Part shown: piece after piece, positions 1 through 8,388 of the stretch
Layout of the letters: the number at the start of each line of letters is the position of its first letter
Numbering within the stretch: position 1 is the stretch's first letter
Origin: an uncultured Bacilli bacterium
Lineage (GTDB): Bacteria; Bacillota_I; Bacilli_A; RF39; UBA660
Length of the DNA: 16,257 nucleotides
Direction: 5' to 3'
Assembly: GCA_944358275.1 (NCBI GenBank)
Contig: CALVQZ010000121.1
Coordinates: 1-16,257, forward strand
The notes under the pieces: model-generated
Seen by the model: the letters and a program-made list of their open reading frames with translations, nothing else
Told to the model about the DNA's origin: nothing
Database searches by the model: none
Program-made: the position numbers and the translations under genes

Positions 1-501
1 GAAAGACATATTATTGAAAATATAAAGAATGGTAAAGTATCGAGTGATAATGGATTATTTAAAAATATTATTATAGATACTAAAAAGAAAGATTTATTAG
101 TAGAAGATGAGCATTATACAAAAAATAAAGCTATGAAAAGATTATTTGCTCTTACAGCTATATATTTTTTGTAGTGTTTCCTATAGTTGAAGTACTATTA
201 GAATTATATTTAGAAAGTGAATTTTTAGTTAGTTTTATAAAAATTATTTTTGTTGTTATATATATTCTTTGTATTTGTATACATAAATATACATCGAAAT
301 AATCCATATCATAGATCTAAAAAAGCAAAAGAATTAAATAAAAAGTTAGAAGGATTAAAAAATTTTATTAAAAGATTTAGTAAATTAGATGAAAAACATA
401 GTAAAGAATTAGTATTATGGGATGAATATTTAATTTATTCAGTTATATTTAATCAAAACAAAAATATAGTAGAAGAATATAAAAAGTATTATTTAAAATA
501 A
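1..501 (+). pseudogene. DUF2207-like membrane protein, 3' part, two apparent frameshifts
   Basis: The gene enters from outside the window. Frame 1 is open from base 1 to a TAG at 172-174. Coding then seems to continue in frame 3 (about 165-300) with two very hydrophobic stretches that look like membrane segments. It returns to frame 1 for a basic cytoplasmic tail ending at the TAA at 499-501. The tail (GLKNFIKRFSKLDEK, then ELVLWDEYLIYSV) resembles the C-terminal end of DUF2207-type predicted membrane proteins, where a 'LW..YL.Y' pattern is typical; I assign the family from memory. The first shift falls at the T6 run 165-170 and fits one missing base. The second, of opposite sign, lies somewhere in 231-300. 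Either the gene is decaying or the assembly has two homopolymer errors. The function of the family is unknown to me. Confidence 0.6.
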
Positions 502-503
502 AA

Positions 504-529
504 AAGAGGCAAACTATTTTGCTTCTTTT
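504..529. terminator. Bidirectional intrinsic terminator between convergent genes
   Basis: A 10-bp stem (AAGAGGCAAA at 504-513, TTTGCTTCTT at 518-527, one G-T wobble) closes a 4-base loop. It is flanked by A residues on the left and T residues on the right, so it can end transcription from both sides. It lies three bases after the stop of the DUF2207-like gene, and it contains the stop codon and last codons of rpmB on the other strand. Confidence 0.75.
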
Positions 530-684
530 CTTATCTTTTTAGCTTCTCTTGCAGTTGTTACTGTAGTTACTCCATTTATAGTAACTTTTTGTTTATTTAA
601 ACCTTGTTTCTTTTTAGTAGCATTTAATGCATGAGAACGCGAATTACCAAATAAAGGTTTTCTATCTGTTTTTACATTTGCCAT
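514..684 (-). CDS. rpmB: Ribosomal protein bL28
   Basis: This 56-residue basic protein is encoded from ATG 684-682 to TAG 516-514. It carries the L28 core: a 'FGNSRSHALNATKKKQ' stretch (residues 12-27), matching the family pattern G-N-x-R-S-H-A-x-N-A-[ST]-[KR], followed by a strand with 'QKVTINGVTVTT' and a lysine/arginine-rich tail. It belongs to the large ribosomal subunit. The N-terminal cysteine pair of zinc-binding L28 versions is absent, so it is the cysteine-free type; it is slightly shorter than the usual ~62 residues. The start is fixed by a perfect AGGAGG ribosome site (698-693) nine bases upstream. The gene stands alone, divergent from dnaE, with its own promoter at 749-721, and its end is embedded in the shared terminator. 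Confidence 0.93.
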   Translation of the reverse strand: MANVKTDRKPLFGNSRSHALNATKKKQGLNKQKVTINGVTTVTTAREAKKIRKEAK

Positions 685-720
685 TTTTTATTCCTCCTCA
701 TTTGTCTTTTTCCTTTGTTA

Positions 721-749
721 AATGTACCATAAATATTGATATAAGTCAA
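721..749 (-). promoter_or_regulatory. Sigma-A type promoter of rpmB
   Basis: On the minus strand TTGACT (749-744) is followed after 17 bases by TACATT (726-721). This places the transcript start near 714, upstream of the rpmB ribosome binding site at 698-693. The site lies in the gap before dnaE, which is transcribed away from it. Confidence 0.6.
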
Positions 750-782
750 TAAAATTTGATAAAATCAATATGGAGGTATATT

Positions 783-3674
783 ATGAACTATATTCCACTT
801 AGAATTAAAACTAGTTATTCATTACTTACTTCATTAAATGATATTAAGAAAGTAGTCCTATTTTGTAAAGAAAAAGGTATAAATACATTATGCATAACTG
901 ATACGAATATGTATGGAGTTATGGAATTTTACAAAGAATGCAAAAAGAACGATATAAAACCAGTAATTGGATTAGAACTTAATATAGATGATTATTTTGT
1001 TATTTTGTATGCTAAAAATTACTCTGGTTATCAAAACTTAACTAGACTTGTATATATAATGCAAGATGAAATTATTACTAAAGATATACTAAAAAAATAT
1101 AGTTCAAATTTAATATGCGTTACAAATAATTATGAAAAGTTATGCGATATATATGAAGATATATATTATGGATATGAAAATATAAGCGATAAAGATAATT
1201 CTAAAAAATGTGTATATATAAATGAAATACTTTGTACTAAAAGTAATGATATTGAGTATTTAAAATATCTATATATGATTAAAAATAATAAAAAGATAAA
1301 TGATAATATTGATTTTAAAGAAAAAGATAATTGTTATTTTGACTTTAAAGAATATGATTATGATAATGCTTTTGAATTAGTTAATAAGTGCAATATAGAA
1401 TTTGTTCAAAATAAGAATTTGATGCCTAAATATAATGTCGATAATTCAAAAGAATATCTTCTTAATTTATGCAAAAAAGGCTTATATAAAAGATTTTCTG
1501 GTAAAGTAACAAAAAGATATTATGATAGATTACTTTATGAACTAGAAATAATAGACATGATGGGTTTTAACGATTATTTTCTTGTAGTTTGGGATTATGT
1601 TAAATATTCTAAGAAAAACAATATTTTAGTAGGCCCAGGAAGAGGTAGTGCAGCAGGTAGTTTAGTTGCATATTCTCTTGGAATTACTGATGTTGATCCG
1701 ATAAAGTATAATTTATTATTCGAAAGATTTTTAAATCCAATGAGAATAACTATGCCAGATATAGATATAGATTTTGAATCAGAATCAAGAGAAAAAGTAG
1801 TTGAATATGTAGTAAATAAATATGGAAAAAAATGTGCAGTACCAATAATTACATTTTCAACGCTAGCAGGAAGACAAGTGCTAAGAGATGTAGGAAGAAT
1901 ATTTTCTCTTGATACTAAAATATTAGATAGATTAACAAAATACATAGGTTTAAATATGTCTTTAAAAGATGCTCTTAATAATACTGATTTAAAAAATATG
2001 TTAAAAAAAGATAAATTATTAGAAACTGTATTTAAAATATCACTTAAATTAGAAGGATTAAAAAGACAAATATCACTTCATGCAGCAGGAATAATAATAA
2101 GTGGATTAGAACTTGATTCATATATTCCACTTCAAAAATATGATAATTACTATGTAAGTGGATATTCTATGGAACACCTAGAAGAACTTGGACTAATAAA
2201 GATGGATCTTTTAGGACTTAAGAATTTAACTATGATTTTTAATATATTAAATGATATAAATAAAGATACTAATAATCATATTGAATTTAAAGATATAAGC
2301 ATAGATGATAAAAGTGCTATAAAGATATTTACAGAAGTTACAACATCAGGGATATTTCAATTTGAATCAATTGGAATGAAAAGATTCTTAGAAAAATTAA
2401 GACCAAATTCTTTTGATGATGTAGTTGCAGCAATTGCTCTTTTTAGACCAGGTCCTGCACAAAATATAGGTAGTTATATTAAAAGAAAAAATAATTTAGA
2501 AAAGATAGATTATATCGATAAAAGTCTTTATGAAGTATTAAAACCTACATATGGAATAATTATTTATCAAGAACAAATAATGGAAATAGCAAATATAATG
2601 GCTGGGTATACATATGGAGAAGCTGATGTATTAAGAAGAGCAATGAGTAAAAAGAAAAAAGAAATTCTTGAAAATGAAAAAGAAAAGTTTATAGCAAGAA
2701 GTATAGAAAGAGGATATAAAAAAGAAGTAGCAATAAAAACATATGACTACATATTAAAATTTGCAGATTATGGTTTTAATAAATCACATTCAGTTGCCTA
2801 TAGTATGATTGCAATAAAGATGGCTTATTTAAAAGCAAATTATAAACAATATTTTATGTCAAGTTTACTTACTAATTCAATAGGAAATGACACTAAGACA
2901 AAAGAATATGTAAATGAATGTAAGAAAATGGATTTGAATATATTAAAACCAAGTATTAACTTAAGTGAATATAAATATAAAATAGAAGATAAAAGTATAA
3001 GATTTTCACTAGCAAGTATTAGAAATGTTGGAAGTATTGCCTGTAGAGAAATTGTAAATGAGAGAACAAATAATGGATTATTTATAGACTTTATAGACTT
3101 TATAAAAAGAGCATATGGAAAATCTATAAATAAAAAGACTATAGAAAGTTTGATAGATGCAGATGCATTTAGTGAATTTAATTTAAATCATAAAACACTT
3201 CATACTAATTTAGATATTGCTATAAATTATGCTAATTTAGTAAAAGATTTAGATGAATCACTTATAGAAAGACCTATCTTAAAAGAAGAAGAAGAATTTA
3301 GTAGTGAAGAACTTACAAAAAGAGAAAGAGATATTTTAGGATTTTATCTATCAAATCACCCTGTTTCAAAATATAAAGCAAAATATAAAGATATAATAGA
3401 TACAAATCAAATAAAAGAGTATTTTGATAAAAGAGTAAGAGTAGTAGTCTATATAAATAGAATAATAGAAGTAAATACTAAAAAAAATGAGAAGATGGCA
3501 ATAATGAGTGTTAGTGATGAGTTTGATGATATAGATGTTATTGTATTTCCTAACAAATATACTATGATAAACGATATAGAAAGAAACGATATAGCACTTA
3601 TAATAGGAAAGATTGAAAAAAGAATGTCAAAATATCAAATTATTTTAGATAATATAGAAAAAATAGAAAGATAA
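783..3674 (+). CDS. dnaE: DNA polymerase III alpha subunit, DnaE type
   Basis: This is a 963-residue replicative polymerase subunit that adds nucleotides during chromosome replication in the cytoplasm; in Bacillus-type cells DnaE works beside PolC, mainly extending primers. The chosen start ATG 783 has a GGAGG site at 772-776 and gives the family N-terminus 'SYSLLTS'; an upstream in-frame extension to 756 is unlikely. Visible in order: a PHP domain (about 1-200), the palm motif GPGRGSAAGS (about 284-293), the catalytic pair in PDIDIDF (D326 and D328), 'LHAAGIII', the 'ALFRPGP' segment, 'YQEQIMEIANIMAGY', 'ADVLRRAMSKKKKE', 'FNKSHSVAYS' and a C-terminal OB fold (about 885-963). It is shorter than the usual ~1,100 residues. 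The PHP histidines are lost: the position of H-x-H reads R-I-K (residues 7-9), and the later D-[DH]-H reads D-T-N, so this domain is probably not a nuclease. Confidence 0.95.
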   Translation: MNYIPLRIKTSYSLLTSLNDIKKVVLFCKEKGINTLCITDTNMYGVMEFYKECKKNDIKPVIGLELNIDDYFVILYAKNYSGYQNLTRLVYIMQDEIITKDILKKYSSNLICVTNNYEKLCDIYEDIYYGYENISDKDNSKKCVYINEILCTKSNDIEYLKYLYMIKNNKKINDNIDFKEKDNCYFDFKEYDYDNAFELVNKCNIEFVQNKNLMPKYNVDNSKEYLLNLCKKGLYKRFSGKVTKRYYDRLLYELEIIDMMGFNDYFLVVWDYVKYSKKNNILVGPGRGSAAGSLVAYSLGITDVDPIKYNLLFERFLNPMRITMPDIDIDFESESREKVVEYVVNKYGKKCAVPIITFSTLAGRQVLRDVGRIFSLDTKILDRLTKYIGLNMSLKDALNNTDLKNMLKKDKLLETVFKISLKLEGLKRQISLHAAGIIISGLELDSYIPLQKYDNYYVSGYSMEHLEELGLIKMDLLGLKNLTMIFNILNDINKDTNNHIEFKDISIDDKSAIKIFTEVTTSGIFQFESIGMKRFLEKLRPNSFDDVVAAIALFRPGPAQNIGSYIKRKNNLEKIDYIDKSLYEVLKPTYGIIIYQEQIMEIANIMAGYTYGEADVLRRAMSKKKKEILENEKEKFIARSIERGYKKEVAIKTYDYILKFADYGFNKSHSVAYSMIAIKMAYLKANYKQYFMSSLLTNSIGNDTKTKEYVNECKKMDLNILKPSINLSEYKYKIEDKSIRFSLASIRNVGSIACREIVNERTNNGLFIDFIDFIKRAYGKSINKKTIESLIDADAFSEFNLNHKTLHTNLDIAINYANLVKDLDESLIERPILKEEEEFSSEELTKRERDILGFYLSNHPVSKYKAKYKDIIDTNQIKEYFDKRVRVVVYINRIIEVNTKKNEKMAIMSVSDEFDDIDVIVFPNKYTMINDIERNDIALIIGKIEKRMSKYQIILDNIEKIER

Positions 3675-3690
3675 AAAAGTAAAATTAAAC

Positions 3691-3752
3691 ATTTATATGG
3701 ATAATGAGTACAATCTTAAACTTAAGACTAATTTACATCTTATCATATAAAT
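3691..3752. repeat. Inverted repeat overlapping the xseA promoter
   Basis: ATTTATATG (3691-3699) pairs perfectly with CATATAAAT (3744-3752). The stem continues past one unpaired G as ATA/TAT. A second small palindrome, TCTTAA-AC-TTAAGA, lies inside at 3714-3727. No T-run follows, so it is not a clear terminator of dnaE. The right arm lies between the -35 and -10 elements proposed for xseA, so a DNA-binding role or an effect on read-through is possible. Confidence 0.45.
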
Positions 3753-3760
3753 GATATAAT
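3732..3760 (+). promoter_or_regulatory. Promoter for the xseA-xseB-alaS-ruvX operon
   Basis: TTTACA (3732-3737) and a perfect TATAAT (3755-3760) are separated by 17 bases. The transcript start would fall near 3767, only about ten bases before the first usable start codon, so the mRNA leader would be extremely short. No other promoter is obvious before ruvX. Confidence 0.6.
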
Positions 3761-3775
3761 CAAAGAGTGATGACT

Positions 3776-5071
3776 ATGCAAGAAGATATTAAATATTTAT
3801 CAATTTCAGAATTAAATAGAATTATTAAATTAAAGTTTGATTCTAGTCCTTTTTTTAATAAAGTTTTTCTAAAAGGAGAAATATCAAATTTTAAAGTACA
3901 GATGCCTAGTGGACATTGTTATTTTACTATTAAAGATGAAAATAGTAGGATTTCTGCTGTTATGTTTAGGAGCGTTGCAAGTAAAGTTGGGACTAATTTT
4001 AAAGATGGAGATATGGTTAATGTAGTAGGTAAGATAACTGTATATGAAGCTAATGGAAATTATCAAATCTATATTGAATCTATGGAATTAAATGGTAGTG
4101 GTGATTTATATAAGAAGTTTTTAGAACTTAAAGATAAGTTATATAAAGAAGGTTTATTTGATGAATCACATAAAAAGAAAATACCTAAATATCCAAAAGT
4201 AGTAGGTGTAGTAACTGCAAGTACAGGCGCTGCTATTAGAGATATAATTACTACTATAAAAAGAAGATATCCTTTATGTAAAATAATATTATTTCCATCT
4301 TTAGTACAAGGAATATCTGCAAAAGAAGATATAGTAAAGAAAATAGAGGCAGCAAATAACTTTGATGAAAAAATAGATACACTTATAGTAGGTAGAGGGG
4401 GAGGCTCTATAGAAGATTTATGGGCTTATAATGAAGAAATTGTCGCTCGAGCAGTTTATAATTCAAAGATTCCTGTAATAAGTGCAGTAGGACATGAAGT
4501 TGACTTTACTATTATAGATTATGTAGCAGATAAAAGAGCAGCAACTCCAACAGCAGCAGCAGAACTTGCTGTACCAAACATAATGGATATATCTATGAAT
4601 ATAGATTCTCTTTATGAAAGAATGAATAAAACTTTATTTAATAAAATAAATGAGTACAAAAGGTTATTAGAAAAGATAACATCTACAAGTGTTCTATCAA
4701 ATCCTATGAATATGTATAAGATAAAGTTTCAAATGCTAAATTTAAATAAAGTAAAACTTATGAATGAATTTAATGAAATAGTAAATAATAAAAAATTAGA
4801 ACTATTTAAAATAAAAAGTAAACATATTTTTGAAAAACCAAGTATAATATATGAAAAGTATGTTAATTTAATTGAAACAAACATAAATAAATTAGAATTA
4901 TTAAATCCTCTTTCTTCATTAAAAAGAGGTTATGCTATAGTAAAGAAAGAAGAAAAAACTATTGAAAATATCAAAGATATAAAAACAGATGATAAAATAA
5001 ATGTGAGATTAAAAGATGGTGTAGTTGATGCACTTGTTACAAAAGTAACTAATTTTGAGGAGGTAGTATGA
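3776..5071 (+). CDS. xseA: Exodeoxyribonuclease VII large subunit
   Basis: XseA and XseB together form exonuclease VII, which degrades single-stranded DNA from both ends into oligonucleotides during repair. This copy has 431 residues. The N-terminus (SISELNRIIK, then FLKGEISNFK and SGHCYFTIKD) is the OB-fold DNA-binding domain, about residues 8-105. The catalytic domain follows, with GVVTASTGAAIRD (144-156), the glycine loop VGRGGGSIEDLW (206-215) and AVGHEVDFT (237-245, containing H240 and D243). A helical region leads to a C-terminal 'SLKRGYAIV' segment, as in the family. ATG 3776 was chosen because it begins at the usual distance before the SISEL motif and has a weak AAAGAG eight bases upstream; GTG 3767 and ATG 3770 in the same frame are alternatives. 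The end overlaps xseB by ATGA. Confidence 0.95.
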   Translation: MQEDIKYLSISELNRIIKLKFDSSPFFNKVFLKGEISNFKVQMPSGHCYFTIKDENSRISAVMFRSVASKVGTNFKDGDMVNVVGKITVYEANGNYQIYIESMELNGSGDLYKKFLELKDKLYKEGLFDESHKKKIPKYPKVVGVVTASTGAAIRDIITTIKRRYPLCKIILFPSLVQGISAKEDIVKKIEAANNFDEKIDTLIVGRGGGSIEDLWAYNEEIVARAVYNSKIPVISAVGHEVDFTIIDYVADKRAATPTAAAELAVPNIMDISMNIDSLYERMNKTLFNKINEYKRLLEKITSTSVLSNPMNMYKIKFQMLNLNKVKLMNEFNEIVNNKKLELFKIKSKHIFEKPSIIYEKYVNLIETNINKLELLNPLSSLKRGYAIVKKEEKTIENIKDIKTDDKINVRLKDGVVDALVTKVTNFEEVV

Positions 5072-5283
5072 AAAAATCATTTGAAGAAAATTTAGAAGAA
5101 TTAGAAAGTATTGTAAAGGAATTAGAAAGTGGGGAAGTTAATTTAGATGATGCTATAAAAAAGTATAGTGATGCTATTAAGTTAGTAAAGGTATGTGAAG
5201 ATAAAATAAAGAGTGCTGAAGAAATGGTTACTAAGATAGTTAATGAAAATGGAAGTATAGAAGATTTTGAGGTGAGAGAATGA
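5068..5283 (+). CDS. xseB: Exodeoxyribonuclease VII small subunit
   Basis: This 71-residue acidic helical protein has the XseB pattern: FEENLEELESIVKELESGEV, then LDDAIKKYSDAIKLVKVCEDKI. The small subunit binds helices of XseA and is needed for assembly of the nuclease. It starts in an ATGA overlap with xseA, which suggests translational coupling and balanced output; a GAGGAGG site lies just upstream within xseA. Its own TGA overlaps the alaS start in the same way. Length and pattern are normal for the family. Confidence 0.93.
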   Translation: MKKSFEENLEELESIVKELESGEVNLDDAIKKYSDAIKLVKVCEDKIKSAEEMVTKIVNENGSIEDFEVRE

Positions 5284-7961
5284 GATACATGACAAGTAAT
5301 GAAATAAGAGATACATACTTACATTTTTTTAAAGAAAGAGGACATACTATTATGCCAAGTGCCTCACTTCTTGTTTTAAATGATCCAACTCTTTTATGGA
5401 ATAATGCAGGTGTTACACCATTAAAAAAATATTTTGATGGAAGTATGATACCTGTAAACAAAAGATTAACAAGTTGTCAAAAATGTATTAGAACTAATGA
5501 TATTGAAAGTGTTGGAGACAATACTCATCATACATTTTTTGAAATGTTAGGTAATTTTTCTATAGGCGATTATTTTAAAGAAGAAGCAATAGAGATGGCT
5601 TATGAATTATTAACCCATGATAATTATTTTGCATTTCCTAAAGATAAACTTTATTTTACAGTTTATAAAGATGATGATACTGCGTATAATAAATGGGTAT
5701 CTTTAGGTGTTAGTCCTTCACATATAGTAAGATTAGATACTAATTTTTGGGAAATAGGAGAAGGCCCATGTGGGCCAGATTCAGAAATTTTCTATGATAG
5801 AGGAACTAAATATGATGAAGAGAATTTAGGAATAAGGCTTTTACAGGAAGAAATAGATAATAGTAGATATGTAGAAATATGGAACAATGTTTTTAGTCAA
5901 TTTAATTCAAAAGAGGGTGTAGCAAGAGAAGATTATAAAGAACTTCCTAGTAAGAATATAGATACAGGTATGGGACTTGAAAGAATGACATGTATACTTC
6001 AAGGTGTAGAATCTAGTTATGATACTGATTTATTTACTAAAATTATTTCTAAAATAGAAGAGTTGAGCAATAAAAAGTATGAGAATAAAAGAGAATTTAG
6101 AATTATTGCAGATCATATTAGAACTCTTACATTTGCTATTTCTGATGGTGCGATTTTCTCAAATGAAGGAAGAGGTTATGTAATAAGAAGATTATTAAGA
6201 AGAGCAGTAAGGTTTGGTCATAACTTAGGTATTGAAGGTAAATTTATGGCTGAACTTGTACCTTCTGTGATAGAGACTATGAAAGAGTACTATCCTGAAT
6301 TAGTAAAAAATGAAGATAATATAAAAGAAATAATAAATAAAGAAGAAGAATTATTTGCAAAAACATTATCATCAGGTGAGAAAAAATTAAATGAAATGCT
6401 TGAAAATAGTAAAGGTAAACTATCTGGAAAAGATGCATTTAAATTATATGACACATATGGTTTTCCTTTTGAGCTTACTTTAGAGTATTTAGAAGAAAAA
6501 GGATATACAGTAGATAAAGATGAGTTTGATGAATGTATGAAAATGCAAAAGGAAATGGCAAGAGCAGGAAGACGCGATGAAGCAAGTATGAATATACAAA
6601 ATGAAGCTCTATTAAGTTTTAAAGAAGAAAGTAAATTCACAGGATACGAAGATTATCAAACTGAAACAGAAGTAATCGCACTTATTAAAGGTGATAAATT
6701 TGTAAATGAACTTTCTGATGAAGGTTATGTAATATTAAAAGAAACACCATTTTATGCTGAAATGGGTGGTCAAGTATCAGATGTTGGATATATATTTAAC
6801 GAAACACTAAAAGCAGAAGTAATAGATATGATAACATCTCCAAACAAGCAACATGTACATATAGTAAATGTAGAAGATGGAATTATTAAATTACACGATA
6901 AAGTAACTGCAAGAATAAATGTTAAAAAGCGTGAATCGATAGAAAAAAATCATAGTGCTACGCATTTATTACATCAAGCATTAAAAGAAGCATTGGATTA
7001 TGAAGTAATGCAAGCAGGTTCTAAAGTAGATGAATATAGTCTTAGATTTGACTTTACTTATCCAAATAAAATAAAAGATGAAGATGTCGTTATGATAGAA
7101 AATCTCGTTAATGAAAAGATTTTAACAGGTGTGAGTGCTAAAACTGAAATAATGAAATTAGAAGACGCTAAAAAAAGTGGTGCGGTTCATCAATTTGATG
7201 AGAAATATGATGATGAAGTAAGAGTAGTAACTCTTTATAATTCAGTTGAATTGTGTGGTGGAACTCATGTAAGAAATGTCGGTGACATAAAAAGATTTGC
7301 AGTAATGTCAGTTGAATCAAAAGGCGCTAATGTATATAGAATAGAAGCTACTACTGATATGTGTATTGAAAGAGAATTATTTAAAATAATTAAACCATAT
7401 AATGATGAAATGATAAAATTACTTAATAAAGCAAAAAACATTATAGATGATGCACATGAATTAGGTATAAATTTAGACTTTGATATTTCAATAGATAATA
7501 CAGCACCAACTAGTTATAAAGATGTAATATATAATAAAAAAGAAGTATCTATGGTAAGAGAAAAAGTTAAGAAATTAGAGAAAGAATATAATGTAAGAAA
7601 AGAAGAAGTACTCGTTAAATCAAATACTGAGTTAAATGTAATTGATAAAATTAACGATTTAGAAGTAATTGTAAAGAAAGTAGAAAACTACGATATGTCT
7701 ATTCTTAAAACTTTAATAGATAATGCATTTAATAAAATATCAAAAGGTATAGTATTTGTTGCTAATGTTAAAGGTAATAATGTTAATTACATATGTAAAT
7801 CAAATTGTGAAATTAAAGCTGGTGATTTAATAAAATATGCAAGTATTAAATCAAATGGTAATGGAGGAGGTTCGCCTTTCTTTGGACAAGGGGGAGGAAC
7901 TGATATCACTTATGTAGATGAGATACTTGAAAATGTAAAAAATAAAATAGGTGAGTTATGA
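5280..7961 (+). CDS. alaS: Alanine--tRNA ligase
   Basis: This 893-residue class II synthetase charges tRNA-Ala with alanine and clears mischarged Ser and Gly. It begins MRYMTSNEIRDTYLHFFKER, the standard AlaRS opening, with a GAGGTGAG site just before the ATG. The catalytic domain carries RTNDIE, HHTFFEMLGNFSIGDYF and GLERM. The editing domain has the zinc motif H558-x3-H562 (HSATH) and C659-x3-H663 (CGGTH). The C-Ala domain ends with GGGSPFFGQGGG, so all standard parts are present. It overlaps xseB before it and ruvX after it by ATGA, and therefore probably has no promoter of its own. alaS next to ruvX is common in Firmicutes. The small ireB gene usually found between them in Bacillus is missing. 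Confidence 0.97.
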   Translation: MRYMTSNEIRDTYLHFFKERGHTIMPSASLLVLNDPTLLWNNAGVTPLKKYFDGSMIPVNKRLTSCQKCIRTNDIESVGDNTHHTFFEMLGNFSIGDYFKEEAIEMAYELLTHDNYFAFPKDKLYFTVYKDDDTAYNKWVSLGVSPSHIVRLDTNFWEIGEGPCGPDSEIFYDRGTKYDEENLGIRLLQEEIDNSRYVEIWNNVFSQFNSKEGVAREDYKELPSKNIDTGMGLERMTCILQGVESSYDTDLFTKIISKIEELSNKKYENKREFRIIADHIRTLTFAISDGAIFSNEGRGYVIRRLLRRAVRFGHNLGIEGKFMAELVPSVIETMKEYYPELVKNEDNIKEIINKEEELFAKTLSSGEKKLNEMLENSKGKLSGKDAFKLYDTYGFPFELTLEYLEEKGYTVDKDEFDECMKMQKEMARAGRRDEASMNIQNEALLSFKEESKFTGYEDYQTETEVIALIKGDKFVNELSDEGYVILKETPFYAEMGGQVSDVGYIFNETLKAEVIDMITSPNKQHVHIVNVEDGIIKLHDKVTARINVKKRESIEKNHSATHLLHQALKEALDYEVMQAGSKVDEYSLRFDFTYPNKIKDEDVVMIENLVNEKILTGVSAKTEIMKLEDAKKSGAVHQFDEKYDDEVRVVTLYNSVELCGGTHVRNVGDIKRFAVMSVESKGANVYRIEATTDMCIERELFKIIKPYNDEMIKLLNKAKNIIDDAHELGINLDFDISIDNTAPTSYKDVIYNKKEVSMVREKVKKLEKEYNVRKEEVLVKSNTELNVIDKINDLEVIVKKVENYDMSILKTLIDNAFNKISKGIVFVANVKGNNVNYICKSNCEIKAGDLIKYASIKSNGNGGGSPFFGQGGGTDITYVDEILENVKNKIGEL

Positions 7962-8371
7962 GATATTTAGGCCTTGATTTAGGTACAAAGACACTAGGAA
8001 TATCTATAAGTGATATAACAGGAACTATATCAACACCACTTGTAGTGTTAAAACACGATAATAATTTTAATTATTTAATAGAAGAAATAAAAAAGATAAT
8101 AGAAGAAAAAAAAGTTGAAACTATAGTTCTTGGTATACCTAAGAATATGAATAATACTATAGGAGAAAGAGGTAATATGATACTTTCTTTTAAAGATGAA
8201 TTAGTAAAAAATATTTCTATACCTATAGTATTAGAAGATGAGCGTCTTACTACAAAAGTAGCAGAAAACATCCTCATAACTGCAGATGTTTCAAGAAAAA
8301 AAAGAAAAAAAGTAATTGATAAAATGGCTGCAAATGTAATATTGCAAAGCTATTTAGATAGAAAAAAATAA
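7958..8371 (+). CDS. ruvX: RuvX/YqgF family, putative pre-16S rRNA nuclease or Holliday junction resolvase
   Basis: This 137-residue RNase H-fold protein belongs to the RuvX/YqgF family, linked to 16S rRNA 5' end maturation and, in older annotations, Holliday junction resolution. The acidic site is visible: D7 in GLDLGTKTLGISISD, the acidic cluster LEDERLTT (92-99) and D121 in DKMAANVILQSYLD. The loop VLGIPKNMNNTIGERG is also standard. It overlaps alaS by ATGA, so it is probably translated from the same mRNA. Length is normal. The DUF1292 gene, its usual next neighbour, is displaced by the inserted fic gene. Confidence 0.93.
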   Translation: MRYLGLDLGTKTLGISISDITGTISTPLVVLKHDNNFNYLIEEIKKIIEEKKVETIVLGIPKNMNNTIGERGNMILSFKDELVKNISIPIVLEDERLTTKVAENILITADVSRKKRKKVIDKMAANVILQSYLDRKK

Positions 8372-8388
8372 AAGGATTGAAACTTAAA

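Noticed and set aside
756..782. Upstream start for dnaE at 756
   Set aside because: The GGAGG site at 772-776 fits ATG 783, and family similarity begins there.
1595..1945. Long minus-strand open frame inside dnaE
   Set aside because: It is antisense to the catalytic region of dnaE, has no ribosome site and no recognisable domain; it follows from AT-rich codon structure.
5240..5461. Minus-strand open frame over the xseB-alaS junction
   Set aside because: It overlaps two well-supported genes and has no recognisable content.
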